Assembly: GCA_028287885.1 (NCBI GenBank)
Contig: JAQBOT010000133.1
Coordinates: 1-8,116 of the forward strand
Source of the DNA: Pedobacter sp.
GTDB lineage: Bacteria > Bacteroidota > Bacteroidia > Sphingobacteriales > Sphingobacteriaceae
DNA: 8,116 nt
Reading direction: 5' to 3'
A program made the position numbers and the translations under genes. The notes under the pieces were generated by a model, which saw nothing but the letters and a program-made list of their open reading frames with translations, was not told the origin of the DNA and did not search any database. This document shows positions 1-6,763 of this stretch, piece after piece; position 1 is the first letter of the stretch; each line of letters begins with the position of its first letter.

Positions 1-636
1 ATCCTTGAAATCCACGTTGATGTAACCAGGAACAGTAATGATCTCTGCAATTCCTTTGGCAGCCGTAGTTAATATATCGTCAGCCTGTGCGAAAGCAGAT
101 CCCAAAGTCAGGTTACCGAAAATTTCACGTAACCTATCATTAGAAATCACCAAATATGAATCGACATATTTTTTAAGCTCGTCCAATCCATCTTCAGCCT
201 GCATCTTCCGACGCTTTCCTTCAAATGAAAAAGGCGTTGTGATAATCGCTACCGTTAAGATATCAAGCTCCTTTGCTGCCTGAGCAATAATCGGACTTGC
301 ACCTGTGCCAGTACCTCCACCCATTCCTGCTGTAATAAATAACATCTTGGTGGTACTACCCAACATCGTTTTAATGTCGTCTATATTTTCAATTGCAGAA
401 TTCTTACCTACTTCTGGAATTGAGCCAGCACCCATTCCTTCAGTCAAGCTTGCACCCAACTGAACCTTGTTTGGAATCGGACTTGACTCAAGAGCCTGTG
501 CATCCGTATTACAGATAATGAAGTCCACACCTGTTATTCCCGAACGGTACATATGGTTTACCGCGTTACCACCACCACCACCAACACCAATAACTTTGAT
601 GATTGATGATTTATCTTTTAACATTTCGAATTGCAT
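1..636 (-). CDS. ftsZ: Cell division protein FtsZ, tubulin-like GTPase (C-terminal part outside window)
   Basis: FtsZ polymerises with GTP at midcell to form the Z-ring that scaffolds the divisome. The 212 codons seen here cover most of the N-terminal GTPase domain. Visible landmarks are the nucleotide-binding start IIKVIGVGGGGGNAVNHM (about residues 12-29), CNTDAQAL (about 45-52), the tubulin signature GGGTGTG at 106-112, TTPFSFEGKRR in the middle, and GIAEIITVPGYINVDFKD at the cut end. That last stretch is the start of the T7 catalytic loop: N207, D209 and D212 line up with the E. coli N207/D209/D212 positions. The frame is open to the window edge, so the rest of the C-terminal domain and the FtsA-binding tail lie outside. 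The ATG at 636-634 was chosen because it gives the standard short N-terminus; an ATG four codons later (624-622) is possible. No Shine-Dalgarno precedes it. It follows ftsA after 133 bases, unlike the tightly packed genes upstream, so it may have its own promoter. Confidence 0.97.
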   Translation of the reverse strand, partial: MQFEMLKDKSSIIKVIGVGGGGGNAVNHMYRSGITGVDFIICNTDAQALESSPIPNKVQLGASLTEGMGAGSIPEVGKNSAIENIDDIKTMLGSTTKMLFITAGMGGGTGTGASPIIAQAAKELDILTVAIITTPFSFEGKRRKMQAEDGLDELKKYVDSYLVISNDRLREIFGNLTLGSAFAQADDILTTAAKGIAEIITVPGYINVDFKD

Positions 637-694
637 ATCTTTATGAATCAGTCATTTAAAAATAGACATTACCTGTTCATCTCTACTTGTAATA

Positions 695-712
695 TTAACA
701 CTTTTTTAACAC
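695..712. repeat. Direct repeat TTAACAC, 11-base period
   Basis: TTAACAC occurs at 695-701 and again at 706-712, so the copies start 11 bases apart, close to one helical turn. The pair lies on the ftsZ-proximal side of the TTTTCCACA cluster. Such spacing suits a dimeric regulator on one DNA face, but with 7-base AT-rich units chance is a real alternative. Confidence 0.35.
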
Positions 713-715
713 GGG

Positions 716-744
716 TTTTCCACAATTGTTAATAATGTGGAAAA
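716..744. repeat. Inverted repeat with TTTTCCACA / TGTGGAAAA arms
   Basis: Plus-strand TTTTCCACA at 716-724 is mirrored exactly by TGTGGAAAA at 736-744 with an 11-base spacer. The 9-base arms could form a hairpin in RNA or serve as a two-site operator. Each arm differs at one position from the DnaA box TTATCCACA, so DnaA binding is a candidate explanation. As a terminator it is weak: the stem is AT-rich and no T-run directly follows on the minus strand. Confidence 0.6.
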
Positions 745-753
745 GTCGCTATT

Positions 754-762
754 TGTGGAAAA
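754..762 (-). repeat. Third copy of TTTTCCACA (minus strand)
   Basis: TGTGGAAAA on the plus strand, an exact copy of the arm at 736-744 and in the same orientation, starting 18 bases further on. It lies just after the ftsA stop codon (772-770). Together with the inverted pair it makes three identical 9-mers inside 47 bases, more than expected by chance in such a short gap even allowing for AT-richness. Confidence 0.55.
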
Positions 763-769
763 TTACTTA

Positions 770-2128
770 TTACTTAATATAATCCTCGTCGCTTACGTTC
801 ATATCATCTTTGATAAAATCCTTGGTTTTCGCCAACAGCTTATCAAATAAGCCTGTACCTGTTCGCTTCGCCTTTTCCTTAGCTTCTTTCGGCTGCTCAA
901 CAAAAACACCTGGCTGCTTCATTTCCTCAACAAGCTCTTCTGCTTTCTGAATTCCTTTGATTAGCAAGCCAACGCTGGTCGCATACATCGGGCTTTTCAA
1001 ATCATCATAGATCGTTTTAGGCATGTCCTCGTACTTAGATAAATGCTCGTTAGGATATCCAACCCTGCAATCTAAACCAGTAACATATTCCACCAGTTGT
1101 GCCAGGTGTTTCAACAAAGCACCACCACCAGTGATAACTACACCACCTATTAATTTCTTTTCGTATCCTGAAGATTTAATTTCATAGTAAACATGCTCAA
1201 TGATCTCCTCCATACGGGCCTGGATTACATAGGCAAGGTTTTTAACAGAAATTTCTTTAGGTTCTCTACCTCTTAATCCAGGAACACAGATAATCTCATT
1301 TTCTTTATTCTCTTCGGCCAGGGCAGAACCGAATCGAGTTTTAAGGAGTTCCGCTTGATTGCGCATTACGGAACAGCCTTCACGGATGTCTTCAGTGACG
1401 CTGTTACCTCCAAAAGGAATAACTGCTGTATGGCGGATTATACCTTCATGGAAGATTGCAATATCCGTTGTACCACCACCAATGTCAACCAAGGCAATAC
1501 CTGCTTCTTTTTCTTCATCACTCAACACCGATTCAGAAGAAGCTAGGGGCTCAAGGATCAATTCCTGAGTTTGTAAACCTGCATTACCAACACAACGCAT
1601 AATGTTTTTTACCGCAGTCACCTGGCCAGAAATGATATGGAAGTTCGCTTCTAAACGAACACCAGCCATCCCGATTGGATCTTTAACCCCGGGCTCACTA
1701 TCTACTGTAAATTCCTGTGGCAAAACATGGATGATTTCCTCTCCCGGGGGCATAACCAGTTTGAACATATCGTCAATAAGCTTGTCAATATCTTTCTTGG
1801 AAATCTCATTGTTAAGCTCTCTTCTTGTCAGGATCCCACGATGCTGCAAGCTTTTGATGTGCTGTCCGGCGATACCAACATTTACAACGCGGATCTCCAC
1901 GTTCGATTGGCCGCTGGCAATTTCAACAGCCTGTGCAATGCCTTGAACAGTCTTTTGAATGTTCGAAACAACGCCCCTTGTTACGCCTGCAGACTCCGCC
2001 TTGCCGATGCCGAGTACTTCTATTTTGTTGTGTTGTGTTCTACGACCCACAATGACACATATTTTGGTTGTGCCAATGTCTAATCCAACGACAATTGGTG
2101 AAGGAACGGTAGATTTTTCTTTGCCCAT
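770..2128 (-). CDS. ftsA: Cell division protein FtsA, actin-like membrane tether of FtsZ
   Basis: FtsA is an actin-fold ATPase that binds the FtsZ C-terminal tail and anchors Z-ring filaments to the cytoplasmic membrane, while recruiting later divisome proteins. The 452-residue product has the phosphate-1 loop GLDIGTTK (15-22), the FtsA-specific 1C domain (about 88-168, including HVLPQEFTVD and DPIGMAGVRLEA), the phosphate-2 loop VDIGGGTTD (214-222) and the adenosine motif VITGGGALL (331-339). A C-terminal amphipathic helix, GLFDKLLAKTKDFIK (426-440), fits the membrane-targeting sequence. It follows a linker rich in Glu, Lys and Pro (about 400-425) and is itself followed by a 12-residue acidic tail, whereas in E. 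coli the helix is the very C-terminus. The ATG at 2128-2126 is 7 bases after the ftsQ stop, supporting co-transcription; no Shine-Dalgarno is visible. The length is somewhat above the 420 residues of the E. coli protein because of the linker and tail. Confidence 0.97.
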   Translation of the reverse strand: MGKEKSTVPSPIVVGLDIGTTKICVIVGRRTQHNKIEVLGIGKAESAGVTRGVVSNIQKTVQGIAQAVEIASGQSNVEIRVVNVGIAGQHIKSLQHRGILTRRELNNEISKKDIDKLIDDMFKLVMPPGEEIIHVLPQEFTVDSEPGVKDPIGMAGVRLEANFHIISGQVTAVKNIMRCVGNAGLQTQELILEPLASSESVLSDEEKEAGIALVDIGGGTTDIAIFHEGIIRHTAVIPFGGNSVTEDIREGCSVMRNQAELLKTRFGSALAEENKENEIICVPGLRGREPKEISVKNLAYVIQARMEEIIEHVYYEIKSSGYEKKLIGGVVITGGGALLKHLAQLVEYVTGLDCRVGYPNEHLSKYEDMPKTIYDDLKSPMYATSVGLLIKGIQKAEELVEEMKQPGVFVEQPKEAKEKAKRTGTGLFDKLLAKTKDFIKDDMNVSDEDYIK

Positions 2129-2135
2129 GACTATA

Positions 2136-3131
2136 TTAATTTGTTGAGTGTTTTACTTTAATGTTTTTCGGGGTATTTGCTTTTATTTTCTCCACTGGTT
2201 TAGCAGGCACTGCTGCCTTTTTAACCGGTAAAGGGTCTCGCTTTATTTCTTTGATGATCTCATCTTTAATAATGGAATCCATCACTTTTTTCTCTTTAGC
2301 GGCAGTAGCTTTCACCAAAGTCTTCATTGGTTCCACAACGGCAGCCAGAGAATCTATTTTACTTCGCTCACAAACAATCTGGTTCGTATACTTTATGTTT
2401 ATTGTCTTATAAGCATCCCATCCCAACTTCGGCATCGCCTGTTTGTAAAATGCCATGAGATTGCCCATTTTGACTTCTATGGAATCTGCATCGCCCAATA
2501 TGATCCGCTGATCGCCTACTCTAGGTATCAGCTCGATATCCTTCTTATCATTTACAAATAGTTGTTCGATTTGGGCGTCCCAAAGTGTATCCGTCTTTAT
2601 AAATAGAGCCGCCTTATACAAATCCGAGGCCACCTTTGAATTCAGGGTGTCCAGCTTACCTGAAAAGCTTTCCATAATATTCCCATTTGCCACCAAAACG
2701 TTAGCAGTAAAGTTGGCGGAAACCGGCATTTTCAAGCCATTCCTGTCTACGTAGAAGTCCTGGTTTGCAGCATTGATTATCCTAAGCAAGGGTTCACGTT
2801 GACTGATTTCAATGTGTATCACGCCCTCCATATCCGCATAGACCTTTGCATTGGCGATGTAGGGATTTGCTTTAATTTTATCCTCGATATCGTCCAGATT
2901 GATGTTCTCCAGCTTACGGCCGATCAAGTCACCTTGATTCTGCTTTAAAATCGCATCAATTTCTTCGCGCTCTATAAAGTTATCCGCTCCGGGGATAAGG
3001 ATTTTTACGTTACTGCATTTTACCGATTGCTTTTTCCCTTCAACAAAGCTCATCAATACCACAATTCCCGCCAGGGAAATAGCCCAGGCAAGAGTTTTAC
3101 ATATCGATTTCCAATTTATCCGGTTAAGCAT
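2136..3131 (-). CDS. ftsQ: Cell division protein FtsQ (DivIB family), POTRA domain
   Basis: FtsQ is a bitopic inner-membrane protein that links early cytoplasmic and later periplasmic division proteins, partnering FtsL and FtsB. The 331-residue product has a short cytoplasmic N-terminus, one membrane segment at about 12-30 (TLAWAISLAGIVVLMSF), and a POTRA-like domain at about 40-118, containing NPYIANAKVYAD and IEISQREPLLRI. A beta-type FtsQ domain follows and ends near 255 with INIKYTNQIVCER. The last 75 or so residues are a Lys/Ala/Pro-rich, low-complexity tail, predicted to be periplasmic and absent from E. coli FtsQ (276 residues). Assignment rests on topology, domain pattern and position between murC and ftsA, since FtsQ sequences diverge strongly. 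The ATG at 3131-3129 overlaps the end of murC by 8 bases (ATGCTTAA), which suggests translational coupling; no Shine-Dalgarno is evident. Confidence 0.92.
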   Translation of the reverse strand: MLNRINWKSICKTLAWAISLAGIVVLMSFVEGKKQSVKCSNVKILIPGADNFIEREEIDAILKQNQGDLIGRKLENINLDDIEDKIKANPYIANAKVYADMEGVIHIEISQREPLLRIINAANQDFYVDRNGLKMPVSANFTANVLVANGNIMESFSGKLDTLNSKVASDLYKAALFIKTDTLWDAQIEQLFVNDKKDIELIPRVGDQRIILGDADSIEVKMGNLMAFYKQAMPKLGWDAYKTINIKYTNQIVCERSKIDSLAAVVEPMKTLVKATAAKEKKVMDSIIKDEIIKEIKRDPLPVKKAAVPAKPVEKIKANTPKNIKVKHSTN

Positions 3132-4479
3132 GGCTTAATAGTTCTTTAAGTGGTAAAATGAACGTGTCAATGTCCCCAGCTCCTACTGTAAGCAGCAGTT
3201 CGGGATTTTTCTCCTGTACGCGCAGGATAACATCTTCCTTATTGCAGAGCGCTTTATGTTCTAAGTCGATCTTATCCAACAACATTTGAGCGTTTATTCC
3301 TTCAATCGGCATCTCTCTTGCCGGATAGATCTCCAACAGCAGCAAATCATCTGCAGTACTTAAGACTTTTGCAAATTCATCAGCAAAATCCCTTGTGCGG
3401 CTAAAAAGATGGGGTTGAAAAATCACCGTCAATTTCTTATCGGGATACAATTCACGAACTGCGTTAAAACATGCCCGTAATTCCTCAGGGTGATGCGCAT
3501 AATCATCAATATAAACATGCGACTCCGACCTGAGCACATATTCAAACCTACGCCGAACGCCTCTGAAATTACCTATAGCTTCCTTAACCGCCAAGGGGTC
3601 GATGCCAAGCTTCAGCGCAACTGCAATTGCAGCTACTGCGTTCTCTATGTTGTGTTTACCAGGCAGCAACATCCTAATGTTTTCTATCTCCATCTCGCCT
3701 GCTGCAAAATTGAAAACAAAATATCCATCTTCAATACGCACATCCAGGCCATTGATTTCCGCTCTGGAATTTAATCCATAGGACAGTTCAGATATTATCG
3801 GTAATCCAGATTTTATAATTAAACTGCCTTCAGGTTTAAGCTGGCCGGCAAATAGTTTAAAGGATTCTTCAAGCTGAGAGGAGTCGCCGTAAATATCGAG
3901 GTGGTCCGCATCCATTGAGGTGATAACCGCGATATCCGGATGGATCGTCAGAAAGGAACGATCATATTCGTCTGCCTCAACAACAACGGTATCATTGTCG
4001 CCCAACAGGAAATTACTGTCGTAATTCGTTGCAATGCCGCCTAAAAACGCCGTACAATCGTAGCCAGTTTCTTTGAGAATATGGGCAATCATTGAAGATG
4101 TAGTCGTTTTACCGTGGGTACCCGCAACAGCTATACAAAATTGCCCTGCGCTAATTAAGCCAAGAACTTCTGAACGTTTCTTTAATGAAAAGTCACTGTC
4201 CTTAAAATAGTTCAGCAAGGTCGAAGTTGATGGAATAGCTGGCGTATAAACGATCAACGTTTCTGCGCTGTTTTTCTGGAAAGCTTCCGGCAACAAGTCC
4301 AGGTCATCGGTATACTGGATAGCAAGACCCTCCTGCTCTAAAGCTGCACAGAGATTCGTCCTAGTCTTATCATATCCCGCAACCAGGCAGCCGCGTTTTG
4401 CAAAATACCGGGCAAGCGCACTCATGCCAATGCCGCCAATGCCAACAAAATAAACGCGATCAATTGCCTCCAACTTCAT
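3124..4479 (-). CDS. murC: UDP-N-acetylmuramate--L-alanine ligase MurC
   Basis: MurC is the first Mur ligase; in the cytoplasm it couples ATP hydrolysis to addition of L-Ala to UDP-MurNAc. The 451-residue product shows the N-terminal Rossmann motif GIGGIGMSALA (13-23) and the ATP P-loop GTHGKTTT (120-127). The central domain continues with EADEYDRSF (168-176), DADHLDIYG (190-198) and GKHNIENA (274-281). The C-terminal domain has RRRFEY (309-314), the MurC-typical DDYAHHPEE (325-333), QPHLFSRTRDF (355-365) and TVGAGDID (431-438). The AGTHGKTTT and DYAHHP forms separate it from MurD, MurE and MurF; the related ligase Mpl is less likely given the dcw context. The ATG at 4479-4477 is one base after the murG stop. 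GGAGG lies at 4494-4490, 10 bases before the ATG and inside murG codons; it may be a ribosome site or coincidence. The family length is usually 450-490, so this is complete. Confidence 0.97.
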   Translation of the reverse strand: MKLEAIDRVYFVGIGGIGMSALARYFAKRGCLVAGYDKTRTNLCAALEQEGLAIQYTDDLDLLPEAFQKNSAETLIVYTPAIPSTSTLLNYFKDSDFSLKKRSEVLGLISAGQFCIAVAGTHGKTTTSSMIAHILKETGYDCTAFLGGIATNYDSNFLLGDNDTVVVEADEYDRSFLTIHPDIAVITSMDADHLDIYGDSSQLEESFKLFAGQLKPEGSLIIKSGLPIISELSYGLNSRAEINGLDVRIEDGYFVFNFAAGEMEIENIRMLLPGKHNIENAVAAIAVALKLGIDPLAVKEAIGNFRGVRRRFEYVLRSESHVYIDDYAHHPEELRACFNAVRELYPDKKLTVIFQPHLFSRTRDFADEFAKVLSTADDLLLLEIYPAREMPIEGINAQMLLDKIDLEHKALCNKEDVILRVQEKNPELLLTVGAGDIDTFILPLKELLSHA

Positions 4480-4480
4480 C

Positions 4481-5596
4481 TTAAACAGTCCTCCCCGCCA
4501 ATTTTAAAACCTCCGTTGCAATAATTTCATCTGAATCCCGCATAGCCATTTTTCCGATGTTCGCAGCGAACTCCGCAGATCTTGTCTTGCTGTTTAGTAA
4601 AGCCAAGGCTTCCGTCACCAAGGTATCTTCAGCAGAACGGTCAGCAATCATTAAAGCAGCATTGTTCTTCACCAGTGCCAGTGCATTTTTAGTCTGATGA
4701 TCTTCAGCCACATTCGGCGAAGGCACCAGGATTACTGGCTTTTCAATCAAACAAAGCTCGGCGATTGTTCCTGCACCCGCTCTGGAAATGATCACATCTG
4801 CGGCTGCGTAAGCCAGATCCATCCGGTTTAAAAATTCAAGAATCCGGACATTTGGATGAGCATTCAAGCCAAGTCGATCGATGATCCCCTGGTAATAGTA
4901 TTTCCCTGTTTGCCATACCAATTGGACATCTGCATCAATGATCTGTTGTAAATGCTTTTCTATACTTTTATTTAAGGTACCGGCACCTAAACTTCCGCCA
5001 GTAACCAGGATTGTTTTCTTCAATGGATCAAGCTTCAGCAGTTCTGCTCCTGAAAAATGCTTGTTGGCAATATCAACCACATCTTTCCTTACTGGATTTC
5101 CCGTTTTAAGGATCTTAGCTTTAGGAAAGAACTGTTCCATGTCATCAAAGGCAACACATATCTTTCCTGCTTTGCCACCAAGCTTTTTGTTTGTAATACC
5201 AGCATAAGAATTCTGCTCCTGTATTAAGTAGGGAACATTCTTCCAGGAAGCGGCAAACAGAATTGGTCCGGAAGCATATCCTCCAACCCCAACCACAACG
5301 TCGGGCTTAAATTCTGAAATCAGGTTAAAAGCCTTCCGTAAGCTACCGATAAGCTTAAAAGGTAAGCCAAGATTCTTTGTAATGGAGCCGCGCTGAATAC
5401 CGCTGATATTCAGTCCAACGATCTTATATCCTGCAGAAGGAACTTTCTCCATTTCCATTCTGCCATTTGCACCAACAAAAAGGATCTCGCAGGCTGGTTC
5501 CATGCGGCGCAAAGCGTTCGCAATTGCGATAGCCGGAAATATATGTCCCCCGGTGCCTCCTCCTGAAATAATAATTCGTGTTGGTCTCATTTTCAT
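4481..5596 (-). CDS. murG: MurG, lipid II-forming GlcNAc transferase (GT28)
   Basis: MurG transfers GlcNAc from UDP-GlcNAc to lipid I on the cytoplasmic face of the inner membrane, giving lipid II. The 371-residue GT-B protein has the glycine-rich acceptor-side loop SGGGTGGHIFPA (11-22), GVGGYASGP (103-111), QEQN at 126-129 (commonly HEQN), TGNPVR (165-170) and a second glycine loop GGSLGAG (200-206). The UDP-GlcNAc site has SRAGAGTIAEL (271-281), followed by VPSPNVAEDHQTKNA (291-305). Length agrees with the family (about 355-375). The start could be the ATG at 5596-5594 or the one two codons later (5590-5588); the first is 3 bases after the ftsW stop. It lies directly downstream of ftsW, which uses the lipid II that MurG makes, and one base upstream of murC. 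Confidence 0.97.
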   Translation of the reverse strand: MKMRPTRIIISGGGTGGHIFPAIAIANALRRMEPACEILFVGANGRMEMEKVPSAGYKIVGLNISGIQRGSITKNLGLPFKLIGSLRKAFNLISEFKPDVVVGVGGYASGPILFAASWKNVPYLIQEQNSYAGITNKKLGGKAGKICVAFDDMEQFFPKAKILKTGNPVRKDVVDIANKHFSGAELLKLDPLKKTILVTGGSLGAGTLNKSIEKHLQQIIDADVQLVWQTGKYYYQGIIDRLGLNAHPNVRILEFLNRMDLAYAAADVIISRAGAGTIAELCLIEKPVILVPSPNVAEDHQTKNALALVKNNAALMIADRSAEDTLVTEALALLNSKTRSAEFAANIGKMAMRDSDEIIATEVLKLAGRTV

Positions 5597-5599
5597 ATT

Positions 5600-6760
5600 C
5601 TATCCCATTGCAGGAATCTCACCTACAATTACTTTTTTATTATTTTCTTCTACATCTCTGCTTACGCTCAGGATAATCCCAAATGCAATACTGGTAAAGA
5701 TCATGGATGTCCCTCCCATACTCACCAAAGGCAATGGAACCCCTGTTACCGGACCCAAACCTACCGCAACAGCCATGTTGGCAAAAGCTTGTATCGTTAA
5801 GCTAAAACTTAGTCCCGCTGCAAGCAAAGCACCGAAGGCTTTCGGACTTTGCGTAACAATGCGCACACATCGATATAACAAGACAAGATATAGTATGATG
5901 ATGATCAAGGCGCCGAATAGGCCGTACTCCTCTACAATGATTGCGAAAATAAAATCCGAATAGGGGTGCGGCAAGAAATTACGTTGAATACTATTCCCCG
6001 GGCCCTTTCCGAACAGTCCACCATTCGCCAATGCAATCTTTGCCTGGTCGGCCTGATAAGTCTTATCCGAATGCTGCATCTCCGGATGCATAAAAGATTT
6101 CATCCTTGACTTATAAGTTTCCCTTCTCGGACCCAGGAACACAACAAACATTAGCAACACAAATCCACCGGCACAAACCAGGGATATTTGCTTGATGCTG
6201 ATCCGCCCAATGATCAACAGGAGAATGCTTACGCCGAACAACATCAGTGCTGTTGATAAATTCGCCAGTGCAATCAATATAAAAACCGCACAAACAGAAC
6301 CCATGATTGGGATAAAAGACTTCTTTACATCTTTGATATTTTCTTGCTTCCTGGTAAGCATTCTTGCCAGAAAGGTGATTAGAGCAAGCTTCGCTAAATC
6401 GGAAGTCTGAAAAGTTAGGCCAATGATCGGGATTTTTACCCATCTGGATGCATCGTTCAAGCTGGCACCAAAAACCAATGTATATAGCAACAAAGGCACG
6501 GTTATGATCATCAAAACTTTCGAGATCCCAGCATAATATTTATAGTCAAGTAAATGCGCAATATAAATCATTGCAATTCCCATGACCACAAAGATCAAAT
6601 GCTTTGTAAGCAAAATCTTCTCCACGGCCTTGCCCTGCTTATAGGCCAGGGTTCCTGTAGCACTATAAACGGCAAGAATAGAAATTACGGACAAGAGAAT
6701 AATGATCAGCCATATCCAGCGATCTCCCTTTGTTTTTTCTAAAAGCGCACTAGCAAACAT
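5600..6760 (-). CDS. ftsW: FtsW, SEDS-family septal peptidoglycan glycosyltransferase
   Basis: FtsW is a polytopic SEDS protein that polymerises lipid II into septal glycan strands together with its partner transpeptidase FtsI/PBP3. The 386-residue product has about ten hydrophobic segments (roughly 15-33, 53-70, 80-97, 118-135, 150-168, 170-187, 192-209, 270-296, 308-333, 345-367). A large loop of about 60 residues (211-268) precedes segment eight. SEDS motifs are QTSDLAKLAL (118-127), GGLFGKGPGNS (247-257), PYSDFIFAIIVEEYG (266-280) and the family signature GVPLPLVSMGGTSM (340-353). D269 corresponds to the conserved catalytic-type Asp (E. coli FtsW D297, by motif alignment). RodA is the main alternative, but position between murD and murG favours FtsW. 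The ATG at 6760-6758 is 3 bases after the murD stop. It is the only gene here that ends in TAG rather than TAA. Confidence 0.95.
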   Translation of the reverse strand: MFASALLEKTKGDRWIWLIIILLSVISILAVYSATGTLAYKQGKAVEKILLTKHLIFVVMGIAMIYIAHLLDYKYYAGISKVLMIITVPLLLYTLVFGASLNDASRWVKIPIIGLTFQTSDLAKLALITFLARMLTRKQENIKDVKKSFIPIMGSVCAVFILIALANLSTALMLFGVSILLLIIGRISIKQISLVCAGGFVLLMFVVFLGPRRETYKSRMKSFMHPEMQHSDKTYQADQAKIALANGGLFGKGPGNSIQRNFLPHPYSDFIFAIIVEEYGLFGALIIIILYLVLLYRCVRIVTQSPKAFGALLAAGLSFSLTIQAFANMAVAVGLGPVTGVPLPLVSMGGTSMIFTSIAFGIILSVSRDVEENNKKVIVGEIPAMG

Positions 6761-6763
6761 ATC

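Larger units (their letters stand above)
637..769 (-). promoter_or_regulatory. ftsA-ftsZ intergenic region, probable ftsZ leader/regulatory region
   Basis: This 133-base AT-rich gap is the only sizeable non-coding stretch in an otherwise overlapping gene block. It contains three exact TTTTCCACA 9-mers and two TTAACAC repeats (listed separately). I looked for the Bacteroidota promoter pattern (TTG, about 19 bases, TAnnTTTG) on the minus strand. The best -7 match is TATTTTTA at 664-657, one mismatch, about 20 bases before the ftsZ ATG, but with no good TTG at the right distance, so it is weak. No GC-rich hairpin followed by a T-run is seen, so there is no clear terminator between ftsA and ftsZ. 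A regulatory role is inferred from position and repeats, not shown. Confidence 0.5.

Noticed and set aside
716..744. Possible intrinsic terminator after ftsA
   Set aside because: The stem is only 9 bases and AT-rich, the loop is 11 bases, and on the minus strand it is followed by CCCGTG rather than a T-run. It is better described as repeated binding-site-like 9-mers.
762..775. Tandem heptamer ATTACTT ATTACTT across the ftsA stop codon
   Set aside because: A two-copy, 7-base AT-rich repeat that partly encodes the last FtsA codons; most likely chance or local slippage with no visible role.
1602..2083. Overlapping plus-strand open frames of 114 and 118 codons
   Set aside because: They are complements of ftsA in other frames, overlap each other, and have no coherent domain content.
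4490..4494. GGAGG before murC as a functional Shine-Dalgarno site
   Set aside because: It is within the murG codons for Gly-Arg, 10 bases from the ATG, and Bacteroidota rely little on such sites; not strong enough to list as a feature.
5502..5963. Open frame of 153 codons on the plus strand
   Set aside because: It lies antisense to murG and ftsW, which have full sets of family motifs; the translation is low-complexity, matches no known family pattern, and has no intergenic promoter space.
6111..6443. Minus-strand open frame of 110 codons within ftsW
   Set aside because: It is an alternative frame of the ftsW transmembrane region; the main frame has the full SEDS signature, so this is a shadow.
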